The translations under genes were made by a program, and so were the position numbers. Shown here one piece after another: positions 9,565-18,052 of a stretch of 64,000 bases of DNA. The notes beneath the pieces were generated by a model. That model was not told the DNA's origin, ran no database searches, and saw only the letters and a list, made by a program, of their open reading frames with translations. This DNA is from Taklimakanibacter deserti (lineage in GTDB: Bacteria > Pseudomonadota > Alphaproteobacteria > Rhizobiales > Aestuariivirgaceae), in NCBI GenBank assembly GCA_003574785.1, contig QORU01000002.1:499506-563505 (forward strand), given 5' to 3'. Every line of letters begins with the position of its first letter. Positions within the stretch are counted from its first letter, which is position 1.

Positions 9565-10098
9565 TCATGCAGGGATGCGCCGTTCGTATTCCTGCCTGAG
9601 GCGGCTCCAGCCGTCCCAGAACGGTTCCGGCTCGCCGCCACTGGCGCGAGTGACCAGGATGTCGAGATGCATGTGCCAGCCGGCCGAGATCGCGAGCATG
9701 GTCTGGCGATCGCTTAGGCCGCGATGGGTGACGGTCAGCAGCACCTTGTGGTCATGGGGCGTCAGCGCGAAAGTCGCATCGCCGGTGCCGTCCCAGGCGA
9801 TCGAGAGCCGGCGCGGCGGATCGAGCTCGGTGATGCGGCTCCTCATCCTGATCTCCTCCGGAAATCCGGCGGGGCGGCGCGGCGATGGCCCGGAAAGCTC
9901 GTCATTGCGCCAGACGAATTCGAAAGGCGCGTCGAGCTTCATCGCCATGGCACCCGCCGCCAGCCAGTGCCGGCGCAGGTCACTGTCGATGAGAACGGCC
10001 CAGGCGCGCTCGATGGGTCCCGGCAACAAGCGCTCTATGGTGAGCGTCGCGGGCGCGGTCAGCATGCCATAGGCATTGCAAGGCGTGAGATCGTTCAT
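9565..10098 (-). CDS. SRPBCC-domain protein 2
   Basis: 177-residue AHSA1/START-like helix-grip protein: ATLTIERLLPGPIERAWAVL opens the fold, LRRHWLAAGAMAM and FEFVWRNDEL form the first strands, RSRITELDPPRRLSIAWDG and DHKVLLTVTHRGLSD the later ones, and the C-terminal helix ends EPFWDGWSRLRQEYERRIPA. An AGGAGACG Shine-Dalgarno precedes the ATG. It is transcribed divergently from the HTH regulator, with shared element B in between 67 bp from its start. Ligand and role are unknown. It is only distantly similar to the SRPBCC at 6210. Confidence 0.88.
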   Translation of the reverse strand: MNDLTPCNAYGMLTAPATLTIERLLPGPIERAWAVLIDSDLRRHWLAAGAMAMKLDAPFEFVWRNDELSGPSPRRPAGFPEEIRMRSRITELDPPRRLSIAWDGTGDATFALTPHDHKVLLTVTHRGLSDRQTMLAISAGWHMHLDILVTRASGGEPEPFWDGWSRLRQEYERRIPA

Positions 10099-10163
10099 GG
10101 GTCGTCTCCTTCCAGAGGCCGGGTGGTTGCCAGAAAGGATAACGGCGGCTATCGAACCTCAGG

Positions 10164-10185
10164 GAGTGACAAGTGTGGCGGCATT
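10164..10185 (-). promoter_or_regulatory. Shared 22-bp regulatory element, copy B, with -10 at 10137-10142
   Basis: On the minus strand it reads AATGCCGCCACA, C, TTGTCACTC, followed 24 bp after TTGTCA by TTATCC (10142-10137), then a leader of about 32 bases to the SRPBCC-2 ATG. Its outer edge is 5 bp from the ATG of the divergent HTH gene, so a protein bound here would sit on that gene's start. Confidence 0.68.
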
Positions 10186-10189
10186 TTAG

Positions 10190-11410
10190 ATGGACTCACT
10201 GATCACGGCTGCTGGGCGCGCCCTCGCCGCAGGTGATCCCCTGGGCGCGTTGAAGCGGGTCGCGCTGCGCGACGATGCGCCGGCGCTGGCGCTGCGCGGC
10301 ATCGCGATGGCGCAACTCGGCGATCTCGATCGCGCCAAGGCGCTGCTCAAGCGGGCGGCACGCGCCTTCAGCCCGAAAGAGGCGGTGGCCCGCGCGCGCT
10401 GCATCCTCGCCGAGGCCGAGATCGCTCTCGCCGCGCGCGACCTCACCTGGGCACCCCAAGCGCTCGGCGGTGCGCGGGCGACGCTCGAGGCGCATGGCGA
10501 TAGAGTGAACGCCGCGCATGCGCGCTATATCGAGGTCCGGCGCCTCCTCTTGCTGGGACGGCTCGATGAGGCCGAGCGCCGGCTCGCGCTCCTCGATCCG
10601 GCGCCCTTCCCGCCCGCTCTCTTGACTGCACATGAGCTGGTGGTCGCAGGCCTTGCGATGCGGCGTCTCAAGATAAAGACGGCGCGCGCGGCCCTCGCCC
10701 GGGCCCAAAGCGCCGCGCTGAAGGCGCGGATCCCGGCGCTCGCGGCAGAGGTCGAAAGCGCTGCGCGTCACATCGACACGCCCGCGGCACGTCTCATCAC
10801 CAAAGGCAAGGAACGGTTTCTCCGCCTCGATGAGGTGGAGGCGCTCTTCGCATCCAACGCGCTCGTCGTCGATGCCTGCCGGCATGCAGTGCGGGACGCC
10901 AACACGGTGGTCTCGCTCGCGCGGCGTCCGGTGCTGTTCGCGCTCGCCCGGGCACTCGCCGAAGCGTGGCCCGAGGGTGCCCCGCGGGACAGGCTCATCG
11001 CCCGCGCCTTCGGCGGCAAGCATGCGGATGAATCGCATCGCGCGCGTTTGCGGGTCGAGATCGGAAGGCTGCGCCAAAAGCTGCGCAAGCTCGCAGAGGT
11101 GAGCGCCACGCCGCAAGGCTTTGCCCTCGTGCCACACATGACGCCTGAGGTCGTCGTGCTGGCGAGGCCGGTCGAGGAGCGGCATGCCGCGGTGCTCGCG
11201 TTCCTCGCCGATGGCGAATCCTGGTCGAGCTCGGCCCTGGCCCTGGCGCTGGGGGCCAGCCAGCGCAGCGTGCAGCGGGCGCTCGACCAGCTAGCGGAGG
11301 GCGGCAAGGTGCAGTTCTATGGCCATGGCCGGGCGCGCCGGTGGATGACCCCGCCGCTCCCCGGCTTCACGACAACCTTGTTACTCCCCGCCCCTCTGCC
11401 GAGCGACTAA
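10190..11410 (+). CDS. Large HTH regulator with helical-repeat N-terminus
   Basis: 406 residues. Residues 1 to about 200 are alanine-rich amphipathic helices in pairs (ALALRGIAMAQLGDLDRAKA, LLLGRLDEAERRLALLDPA) that resemble TPR-like repeats. The middle has RLRVEIGRLRQKLRKLAEVS followed by ATPQGFALVP, similar to an OmpR-type winged helix, and the end (about 325-385) has a second winged helix: AAVLAFLADGESWSSSALAL, ALGASQRSVQRALDQLAEGG, with a KVQFYGHGRARRW wing. No Shine-Dalgarno lies before the ATG, so it may be leaderless. Its start abuts shared element B, making it the best candidate to read that motif. No named family recalled with certainty. Confidence 0.8.
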   Translation: MDSLITAAGRALAAGDPLGALKRVALRDDAPALALRGIAMAQLGDLDRAKALLKRAARAFSPKEAVARARCILAEAEIALAARDLTWAPQALGGARATLEAHGDRVNAAHARYIEVRRLLLLGRLDEAERRLALLDPAPFPPALLTAHELVVAGLAMRRLKIKTARAALARAQSAALKARIPALAAEVESAARHIDTPAARLITKGKERFLRLDEVEALFASNALVVDACRHAVRDANTVVSLARRPVLFALARALAEAWPEGAPRDRLIARAFGGKHADESHRARLRVEIGRLRQKLRKLAEVSATPQGFALVPHMTPEVVVLARPVEERHAAVLAFLADGESWSSSALALALGASQRSVQRALDQLAEGGKVQFYGHGRARRWMTPPLPGFTTTLLLPAPLPSD

Positions 11411-11411
11411 A

Positions 11412-12077
11412 ATGGCCCCCATGAAACGATCAACTGCCGAAATCATTCGTGAATATGGCCCCTTTCCGGGTGTCGACGAGGTGCATGGCGTGACCTTCGA
11501 TGGCGAGCATGTCTGGTTCGCGGTCGGCGAGACGCTGAATGCCCTCGACCCCGAGAGCGGCAAGACGGTGCGCTCGCTCGATGTCGCCGCGCATGCCGGA
11601 ACCGCCTTCGACGGGCGCTACCTCTATCAGATCGCCGAGGACCGCATCCAGAAGATCGATCCCAAGACCGGCAAGGTGATGGCGACGATCCCGGCGCCGG
11701 GTGCGGGCGGCGATTCGGGGCTCGCCTGGGCCGAAGGCACGCTCTGGGTCGGCCAGTATCGCGACCGCAAGATCCATCAGATCGAACCCGAGACGGGCAA
11801 GATCCTGCGCACCATCGAGACCAACCGCTTCGTCACCGGCGTCAGCTGGATCGACGGCGAGCTCTGGCACGGCACCTGGGAAGGTGACGAAAGCGATGTC
11901 CGGCGAATCGATCCCGAGACCGGCGAAGTGCTGGAACGCATCGACATGCCGCGCGGTACCGTCGTGTCTGGGCTCGAATCCGATGGCGGCGACCGCTTCT
12001 TCTGTGGCGGCGGTCCGAGCGGGAAGCTGCGCGCCATACGCCGGCTCAAGCGCGGCGCCAAGCTCAAGAAAAAATAG
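11412..12077 (+). CDS. Vgb-like beta-propeller protein
   Basis: 221 residues made of repeated four-stranded blades: GPFPGVDEVHGVTFDGEHVW, LNALDPESGKTVRSLDV, IQKIDPKTGKVMATIPA, IHQIEPETGKILRTIET, VRRIDPETGEVLERIDM. The repeated IDPxTGxVxxTI unit recurs about every 45 residues, as in Vgb/glutamine-cyclotransferase-like propellers, but the protein is short and ends with a lysine-rich tail RGAKLKKK. No signal peptide is present, so it is cytosolic. It starts one base after the stop of the HTH gene, so the two are one operon. Possible roles are ligand binding or a lactonase-like reaction; neither is supported further. Confidence 0.82.
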   Translation: MAPMKRSTAEIIREYGPFPGVDEVHGVTFDGEHVWFAVGETLNALDPESGKTVRSLDVAAHAGTAFDGRYLYQIAEDRIQKIDPKTGKVMATIPAPGAGGDSGLAWAEGTLWVGQYRDRKIHQIEPETGKILRTIETNRFVTGVSWIDGELWHGTWEGDESDVRRIDPETGEVLERIDMPRGTVVSGLESDGGDRFFCGGGPSGKLRAIRRLKRGAKLKKK

Positions 12078-12090
12078 CCCTCATCACCTA

Positions 12091-12190
12091 GCGCATGATC
12101 CGGAAAAGTGGATACCGGTTTTCCGAAAAGATCATGCGCAAACAAAAGGATAAAGCGCGATGGCGACTCGATGTAAAGCCATCGCGCTTT
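12091..12190. repeat. Palindromic RPE-like repeat pair between convergent genes
   Basis: First palindrome: GCGCATGATC (12091-12100) pairs with GATCATGCGC (12130-12139) around CGGAAAAGTGG and CCGGTTTTCCG. Second: AAAGCGCGATGGC (12152-12164) pairs with GCCATCGCGCTTT (12178-12190). Both types recur elsewhere in the window. The second ends in TTTAG between convergent stops and could double as a weak terminator. Confidence 0.8.
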
Positions 12191-13436
12191 AGCGCCGGTT
12201 GACCTGCTCGCGACTGTAGCCCGCCATCGACGCATAGCCCTTCACGATCGCCTCGCGTTCGGCATGGCTTGCGACGGTTTCGATATCGTCGAAACCGTGC
12301 GGCGCGCGGGCCTCGACCAGGTCGATGACGCCTTCCGGTCCGCCGCGGCGGTTGTTGCGCACGATGTCGGCGGTCATCGGCCGGCGCTCGGCATCATAGG
12401 CGGTGAAGGCCGCCGCCACCTCCGGCGTCGCGGTCAGATGGCGCGTAAGGGCGGCGGCATCGAGGATGGCCTGGCTCGCGCCATTGCTGCCGACCGGATA
12501 CATGGGATGCGCCGCATCGCCCAAGAGCGTCACCCGGCCAAAGGACCAGCAGGACACCGGATCGCGGTCGCAATTGGGGTATTCATAGAAGGTCCCGGTC
12601 GCCGTGATGATCTCGGCCGGGTCGACGAAGCCCAGCCTGAAACTGCCTTCGACGAAAGCGCGTGCATCTTCCAGCCGCCCGAGCGAATTCCAGTCCTCGC
12701 GGCGCGGCGGCGGTCCCTCATTGTCGGTGATGCGCGCCATCACCGCCCAGTTGGTCAGGCGCTGATCGGGGCGCGTCTTATCGAAATGGATCGGATAGAA
12801 GACGAATTTTGCCGCATTGCCGCCGGCGATCACCATGGTGCGGCCATCCTCATGCACCGGCCAGTTGAGCGCGCCGCGCCACAGCATGATGCCGCTCCAG
12901 CGCGGCGGTCCTTCGTCCGGATAGAAGAAGCCGCGCACGCGCGAATGGATGCCGTCGGCGCCGATCAGCCCGTCGCCTGTGGCGGTGAAGCGCCCGCCTG
13001 CTGCGCGGCTTTCGAATTTTGCCGTGACGCGGCCGTCACGCTCTTCGACGTCGACCAGCCGGCGATCGGTATGAAGACGCGACGGACCGAGCCGCTCCAT
13101 GACGGCGCGCAAGAGGACGCCGTGCAGCTTGCCGCGGTGGATGCTGAGCTGCGGCACTTCATAGCCCGCATCGAGGCCGCGCAATTCACGCCACACCGCC
13201 TGGCCATGCCGGTTCAGATAGATCAGCTCGCGGGTGCGGATACCGGCTTCGTCGAGCGCCGGCAAAAGATCGAGCCCCGCCAACTCCTTCACCGCATGCG
13301 GCAGCAGGTTGATGCCGACGCCAAGCTCGCGCAGCTCCTGCGACTGCTCGAAGACCTCGATATCGATGCCGGCCCGGTTGAGCGAGAGCGCCGTCGTGAG
13401 GCCGCCAATGCCGCCGCCGATAATCAGGAGCTTCAT
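12189..13436 (-). CDS. FAD-dependent monooxygenase (PhzS-like group)
   Basis: 415-residue group A flavoprotein hydroxylase. The FAD-binding GGGIGGLTTALSLNRAGIDI begins at residue 7, and the second FAD motif VTLLGDAAHPMYPVGSNGAS lies at about 300. Between them are RGKLHGVLLRAV, DGLIGADGIHSRVR and YEYPNCDRDPV as in flavin-dependent oxidoreductases related to PhzS. It would hydroxylate an aromatic or heteroaromatic substrate using NAD(P)H and O2. Start 13436 follows GGGAGAT; a longer open frame upstream has no homology. A LysR on the same strand lies 86 bp upstream and may control it. Confidence 0.9.
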   Translation of the reverse strand: MKLLIIGGGIGGLTTALSLNRAGIDIEVFEQSQELRELGVGINLLPHAVKELAGLDLLPALDEAGIRTRELIYLNRHGQAVWRELRGLDAGYEVPQLSIHRGKLHGVLLRAVMERLGPSRLHTDRRLVDVEERDGRVTAKFESRAAGGRFTATGDGLIGADGIHSRVRGFFYPDEGPPRWSGIMLWRGALNWPVHEDGRTMVIAGGNAAKFVFYPIHFDKTRPDQRLTNWAVMARITDNEGPPPRREDWNSLGRLEDARAFVEGSFRLGFVDPAEIITATGTFYEYPNCDRDPVSCWSFGRVTLLGDAAHPMYPVGSNGASQAILDAAALTRHLTATPEVAAAFTAYDAERRPMTADIVRNNRRGGPEGVIDLVEARAPHGFDDIETVASHAEREAIVKGYASMAGYSREQVNRR

Positions 13437-13522
13437 CCATATCTCCCTGGTTGGAGAATGTCCCGTGCCGTGGCCCTTGCCGATTGTACAGGGATGGACA
13501 TCGATCTCAAGCTGACGGGCCG

Positions 13523-14443
13523 TCACCTGGCGCTCGTTCGTCCCCGCGGGCCGGTCGAGCGTTTGAGGAAGTCGACGAAGGCGCGCACGCTCGGCGCGGT
13601 GTAGCGCTGTTTTGGATAGCACAGGTACCAGCCGGGAAAGTTCCCGCACCACTCTTCGAGGAGCGGGACAAGCTTGCCCTGATCGATCAGTGAGCGCAGA
13701 AGCCCCTCCGCCCGGAATGCGAGTCCGACACCCTGGACCGCGGCGGTAACGGCCATGGCGCGATGCGAGACGATGAGCGGTCCGTCGACGGTGACGGAAA
13801 ACCATCGGCCGTTCTTCACGAACTGCCATTTGTACAGGCCGGGACTTCCCGGCTGACGCCAATTGATGCAGCGGTGGCGGAGCAGATCGGCCGGCTCGCG
13901 CGGGCGTCCATGGCGAGCGATGTAGTCCGGAGAGCCGACGACGATTTCACGCTGATCGCCGCCGAGCTTGACGGCGACCATGTCGGCTTCGAGAGATTCA
14001 CCGAGCCGAACGCCGACGTCATAGCCAGCCTCGACAATGTTGGGGACGGAATCATCGACCGTCACATCGAGAACAACATCCGGATATGCCGCATGAAACT
14101 TGCCGAGAACCGGCTCGAGAAAGGCGGCGGCAGGAGCATTGGGCACATGCACCCGCAACATTCCGGCCGGCCTGTCGCGCGAACTCACGGCATCCTGAAC
14201 CGCTGCCTCCATCTCCATCATCGCCGGCTTGAAGCGCGCGTGGAGGCGCTCGCCGGCGTCGGTCAAGGAGAGGCTGCGCGTCGTGCGATTCAACAGACGC
14301 ATGCCTAGGCGTTTTTCCAGCTCGCCGATCGTACGGCTGAGCGCCGATGCCGAAATGCCGAGTTCCGCCGCGGCCCGGGCGAAATTGCCATGCCCGACCA
14401 CCGTCACGAATGCTTTCAGCTCGGCGTAATCGCTACCGCGCAT
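13523..14443 (-). CDS. LysR-family transcriptional regulator
   Basis: 306 residues with N-terminal helix-turn-helix (LKAFVTVVGHGNFARAAAEL, SASALSRTIGELEKRLG) and DmlR/AaeR-type effector domain (VPNIVEAGYDVGVRLGESL, then CINWRQPGSPGLYKWQF). It is followed on the same strand by the flavin monooxygenase and faces the GNAT acetyltransferase across an intergenic region that contains a CATTGT-CTCC-ACAATG inverted repeat. Either neighbour could be the target; the inducer is unknown. Confidence 0.92.
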   Translation of the reverse strand: MRGSDYAELKAFVTVVGHGNFARAAAELGISASALSRTIGELEKRLGMRLLNRTTRSLSLTDAGERLHARFKPAMMEMEAAVQDAVSSRDRPAGMLRVHVPNAPAAAFLEPVLGKFHAAYPDVVLDVTVDDSVPNIVEAGYDVGVRLGESLEADMVAVKLGGDQREIVVGSPDYIARHGRPREPADLLRHRCINWRQPGSPGLYKWQFVKNGRWFSVTVDGPLIVSHRAMAVTAAVQGVGLAFRAEGLLRSLIDQGKLVPLLEEWCGNFPGWYLCYPKQRYTAPSVRAFVDFLKRSTGPRGRTSAR

Positions 14444-14482
14444 TGTGCCTCGGAATCACAGGAATGTATTTGAATTGTACAT

Positions 14483-14498
14483 CATTGTCTCCACAATG
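14483..14498. promoter_or_regulatory. Inverted repeat, probable LysR operator
   Basis: CATTGT, CTCC, ACAATG: perfect 6-bp arms, 40 bp upstream of the LysR start and about 95 bp before the GNAT gene. Placement in the divergent promoter fits LysR autoregulation. Confidence 0.5.
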
Positions 14499-14590
14499 TG
14501 CGGGCGCCAATCTACGGGGGCATTCAGCGGAAGTGAAACGAAATGCGCTGTTTCTCCCGCGCGAAGGCAGATCTGAGACAGGAGCCAGCC

Positions 14591-15310
14591 ATGCGTGAAG
14601 CCGCGCGTTTCATTGCCAGCCAGACTGAGCCCGCGCAAGATGGAACCCTGCTGCGCTTCGTCTATGCCGCCCTCGGTTCCCGGCCCGGCAAGCGGGCCGG
14701 ATCCAATGACGATCTGCTCTGGCACGTCTCTGCGACGTGTCCGCGGCGGCTGGCTTCGACAGTTCCCATCCCCTTCCCTCAGGCGCGTTTCAGGCAATCC
14801 GAAATCGCGACCCTGATCGATGCGGCGCCTATTGCCGATCTCGTAAACGCAGCCTATCGGGGCGCCGGCGGCCGCCTCGGATGGATCCACGAGGCAAAGT
14901 TGCTCGCCGGTGACCGCGCCAGTTTGCGAGATGTTGTGGCCATGATCGACGACGTCTCGACAACCGTGTTGGTCCGACGTGGCGGCAGATCATCGGCATT
15001 GCTCGGCTGTGTCGCCATCCAGATGGATGGCGCGGATCGTTGCGTGATCTCGATGCTGGCCGTCGATCCGGAACTTCAGTCCGCCGGACTTGGTCGCGCC
15101 CTGCTCGCCGATGCCGAGCAGTTCGCAGCAAGCAACGGCGCGCGAAGCGCCGTGATGACGGTGATACGGCAACGGCAATCGCTCATCGCCTGGTATGAGC
15201 GTTGTGGCTACCACCGAACCGGTGCCGTTGCTTTTCCCTATGGCGCCAGCAAGGTCGGCACGCCGCTGCGCGACGATCTTGACTTCGTCATCCTCGAAAT
15301 GGCTCTGTGA
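14591..15310 (+). CDS. GNAT-family N-acetyltransferase with N-terminal extension
   Basis: 239 residues. The acetyltransferase fold occupies about 75-239: APIADLVNAAYRG, then VISMLAVDPELQSAGLGRAL with the acetyl-CoA loop Q-S-A-G-L-G-R-A, and LIAWYERCGYHRTGAVAFPY as the terminal motif. The first 70 residues do not resemble the family and may be an added segment or the result of a wrong start. ATG 14591 is chosen because AGGAG lies just before it; an in-frame ATG at 14543 lacks one. Substrate unknown. It is divergent from the LysR at 14443 and precedes an exported cyclase. Confidence 0.82.
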   Translation: MREAARFIASQTEPAQDGTLLRFVYAALGSRPGKRAGSNDDLLWHVSATCPRRLASTVPIPFPQARFRQSEIATLIDAAPIADLVNAAYRGAGGRLGWIHEAKLLAGDRASLRDVVAMIDDVSTTVLVRRGGRSSALLGCVAIQMDGADRCVISMLAVDPELQSAGLGRALLADAEQFAASNGARSAVMTVIRQRQSLIAWYERCGYHRTGAVAFPYGASKVGTPLRDDLDFVILEMAL

Positions 15311-15357
15311 AGCCACGCCGGCGACGTCCCGCAGGCGACCAACCGAAAGGAGAAGTC

Positions 15358-16281
15358 ATGAACAAGAACTTCGCGACTATCGTTTTTGCCCTCGGCCTGT
15401 CGGCATCGGGAGCGCACGCTCAGGACGGCAAAGGACTGTGGAGCGTCTATGACGCATCGCTCAAGGGCGCCAAATACATCGACCTGACGCATGTAATCGC
15501 GCCCGACATTCCCGTGTGGTACGGCTTCGGCCCGTCGAAATTCGCGCGCAGCAAGGCCGGCGGCGACATCGAGGGCTTCGCCAAGAAAGGCGATGAGTTC
15601 ACCTATGAGAAGCACGGCTTCGAGGCGACGCATTATGACCTCGCGACCGATCAGCTCGGGACGCAGCTCGATCCCCCGGCGCATTGGGCGCCGGAATATC
15701 CCTCGATCGACGAGTTGCCGCCGACCTATTCCTTGCGCCCGCTGGCGGTGATCTCGATCGTCGACAAGGTGGCCAGCAATGCCGGATATCACCTGCAGGT
15801 CGCTGACATAGGGGCTTTTGAGAAGGAGCACGGCCGGATTCCGGAAGGCGCGGTCGTCTTCGTGCGCTCCGACTGGTCGAAGGACTGGCCCAAGCCTGAG
15901 CTCGCCACGCGCAAGCCCTTCCCCGGCGTGTCGCTCGACGCGCTGAAATTCCTGCACGAGCAGCGCCATATCCTGCTCCACGGCCACGAGCCGCTCGACA
16001 CGGATACGACGCCCACGCTCGAGGGCGAGGCGTGGCTCATGCACAATGGCTACACACAGGCCGAGGGCGTCGCCAATCTCGACGGCGTGCCGGCGACGGG
16101 CTGTCTGGTAACCATCGGCTTTCCCCGATTCAAGGGCGGCACGGGCGGCTATGCCCGCTATGTGGCCGTTTGCCCGCCCGACACGCCGGTCGGCACGACC
16201 ATCGGCGCGAGTGATGCGCCGCTGCCGAAATCCGAAAAGCCGCTCCATTGGGACGCGGCGGCAGGGACACGCGTCCGCTAG
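15358..16281 (+). CDS. Exported cyclase-family (kynurenine formamidase-like) hydrolase
   Basis: 307 residues with a signal peptide (MNKNFATIVFALGLSASGAHA, cleavage near 21). The cyclase/isatin-hydrolase signature appears as IDLTHVIAPDIPVW and DQLGTQLDPPAHWAPE, where the central histidine of HxGTHxDxPxH is Gln; this GTQxD version exists in part of COG1878. Later come VVFVRSDWSKDW and LLHGHEPLDTDTTP. The family hydrolyses cyclic or acyl amides and lactones with a divalent metal. Start has AAAGGAGAAG in front. It precedes a P450, suggesting a shared catabolic context, though P450 is cytosolic and this enzyme periplasmic. Confidence 0.88.
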   Translation: MNKNFATIVFALGLSASGAHAQDGKGLWSVYDASLKGAKYIDLTHVIAPDIPVWYGFGPSKFARSKAGGDIEGFAKKGDEFTYEKHGFEATHYDLATDQLGTQLDPPAHWAPEYPSIDELPPTYSLRPLAVISIVDKVASNAGYHLQVADIGAFEKEHGRIPEGAVVFVRSDWSKDWPKPELATRKPFPGVSLDALKFLHEQRHILLHGHEPLDTDTTPTLEGEAWLMHNGYTQAEGVANLDGVPATGCLVTIGFPRFKGGTGGYARYVAVCPPDTPVGTTIGASDAPLPKSEKPLHWDAAAGTRVR

Positions 16282-16366
16282 CATCGGCGAGCGCTGAAAC
16301 ATGCTGCGCCGGGAACGCGATCACCGCGACCCTCGCGCCCCTCGCGCAGCTTGTCGAGGAGGGAAC

Positions 16367-17590
16367 ATGGAAATTCACGAAGGTCATATCGCCATTGCAC
16401 CGCCGCCCGGCGTGACGGCATGGGACGTCGACCCCTATGATGCGGAAATCCTCGCCGATCCGGTCGAATATTACCGGGAGCTCCGCGCCAAAGGCGCTTT
16501 TGCCTACATACCGAAATACGCCATTCTCGCCTGCGGGCGTTATGCCGAGACCAGGGAAGTCTTCGCCGACAATGAGCGCTTCGTTTCCTCGCGCGGCGTC
16601 GGCCTGCAGGATTTTCAATTGCAGGAGCCCTGGCGGCCGCCGAGCATCATTCTCGAGGCCGATCCGCCCTATCATACGAAGACCAGGACCGTCATGGCCC
16701 GGGCGCTGTCCGCTGGCGCCATCGCCGGCCTCAAGGATCAGTTCGAGCGCGCGGCCGAAACGCTCGTCGACGAGCTCCTGGAGAAAGGATCCTTCGAAGC
16801 CGTCACGGAACTCGCGGAGGCCTTCCCCGCACGGGTCTTCCCGCCAGCCGTCGGGCTTGCGGAGACCGATCGCCGGCGGCTTCTCGACTATGCAGCGATG
16901 GTCTTCAATGCGGTGGGTCCGGACAATGAGCTCCGCCGCGCCGCGATGGCGAAGGCCGCGGATGTCGTTCCGTGGATCACGGAGCATTGCAAGCGCTACA
17001 GGCTCAAGCCTGGCGGCTTCGGCAGAGCCATTTATGAGGCGGCCGATGCCGGTGAGGTAACGGAGACCGAAGCGGGCATGCTGGTGCGCTCGTTATTGTC
17101 GGCAGGCCTCGACACCACCGTGGCGGGGATCGGCAACGCTTTGTGGTGCCTGGCCTCGAACCCGAAGGAATATGAGGCGCTGAAGCGTGATCCGGCACTT
17201 GTCCGCGCCGCCTTCGAAGAGACGCTTCGATTTACGTCTCCCGTGCACTCCTTCTGCCGTACGGCCCAACACGGCACGACGGTCGCCGCCATTCCGATTC
17301 CCGCAGGAGCAAAGATACTTTGCGTGCTGGGCGCCGCGAATCTCGATGAAAGCCACTGGCCCGACGCCGATCGGTTCAAGGTTGCCCGAAGGACCGCCGG
17401 CCACCTCGCCTTCGGCACCGGCATTCACGGATGCGTCGGCCAGCAGCTGGCGCGCGCCGAGATCGAGGCGCTGCTCAAGGCGATCGTGGCCAAAGTCGGT
17501 CACATCGAATTCAACGGTGATCCAGTCTGGCGTCCGAATAATGCGATCCATGCGCTGGACAAGCTGCCGCTCGTCTTTCGGGCGGATTAG
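16367..17590 (+). CDS. Bacterial class I cytochrome P450
   Basis: 407-residue heme monooxygenase, cytosolic. I-helix oxygen motif AGLDTT at 246-251, ExxR-helix EETLRF near 285, and heme-ligand loop FGTGIHGCVGQQLARAE with Cys356. The opening PPGVTAWDVDPYDAEILADP and the heme loop resemble the CYP199-type para-methoxybenzoate demethylases, so an aromatic acid is a reasonable but unproven substrate. No ferredoxin or reductase gene is adjacent. Start 16367 has GAGGAGG in front. It lies downstream of the cyclase and next to a convergent HxlR gene. Confidence 0.93.
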   Translation: MEIHEGHIAIAPPPGVTAWDVDPYDAEILADPVEYYRELRAKGAFAYIPKYAILACGRYAETREVFADNERFVSSRGVGLQDFQLQEPWRPPSIILEADPPYHTKTRTVMARALSAGAIAGLKDQFERAAETLVDELLEKGSFEAVTELAEAFPARVFPPAVGLAETDRRRLLDYAAMVFNAVGPDNELRRAAMAKAADVVPWITEHCKRYRLKPGGFGRAIYEAADAGEVTETEAGMLVRSLLSAGLDTTVAGIGNALWCLASNPKEYEALKRDPALVRAAFEETLRFTSPVHSFCRTAQHGTTVAAIPIPAGAKILCVLGAANLDESHWPDADRFKVARRTAGHLAFGTGIHGCVGQQLARAEIEALLKAIVAKVGHIEFNGDPVWRPNNAIHALDKLPLVFRAD

Positions 17591-17607
17591 GCATCGCCGC
17601 TCCTGCC

Positions 17608-17946
17608 TTAGACCGCCGCAGGCGTCAGCTCCCGGGAAGCAAGAGCCTGGCGCTGGTACATTTCTCCCCACTGGCAAAGGCTTTCGACGCCGCCGGTGAG
17701 CGCCACGCCGTGATCGGTCAGGGAATAGACCACTTTGGGCGGGGAGACATCGTGAACCTGGCGATGGACAAGGCCATCCGCCTCCATCTCGCGCAGCTGC
17801 TGCGCCAGCATCTTCTCGCTGATCCCGGGAATCAGTTGCCGCAAACGGCCGAAACGGCGCGGCGCCGAATTGAGCGCGCAGAGAATATCGACCTTCCACT
17901 TCCCGCCGATGATCCTGACGGCTGTCGTGAAACCGCAGTCATCCAT
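17608..17946 (-). CDS. HxlR-family transcriptional regulator
   Basis: 112-residue winged-helix protein: CGFTTAVRIIGGKWKVDILC opens the domain (Cys4 at the place often redox-active in this family), then FGRLRQLIPGISEKMLAQQL and REMEADGLVHRQVHDVSPPK, with VVYSLTDHGVAL closing the wing. HxlR proteins respond to reactive aldehydes, quinones or oxidants. Start 17946 is chosen for GGAGAACAG just before and the family start. It is divergent from the imine-reductase-like gene, sharing a GAGCAC-N7-GTGCTC operator. Confidence 0.92.
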   Translation of the reverse strand: MDDCGFTTAVRIIGGKWKVDILCALNSAPRRFGRLRQLIPGISEKMLAQQLREMEADGLVHRQVHDVSPPKVVYSLTDHGVALTGGVESLCQWGEMYQRQALASRELTPAAV

Positions 17947-17969
17947 CACTGTTCTCCTTACCCAATGGT

Positions 17970-17988
17970 GAGCACTAACCTCGTGCTC
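17970..17988. promoter_or_regulatory. Inverted repeat operator for HxlR
   Basis: GAGCAC, seven bases, GTGCTC: perfect 6-bp arms centred between the HxlR gene (17946) and the divergent dehydrogenase (18053). Geometry fits an HxlR dimer. Confidence 0.6.
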
Positions 17989-18052
17989 CGTATTGCCGCC
18001 GCCCTGCCCCCGCACCAGCTACCGCAGATCAACGAAATGTAGGAGGCGGATC

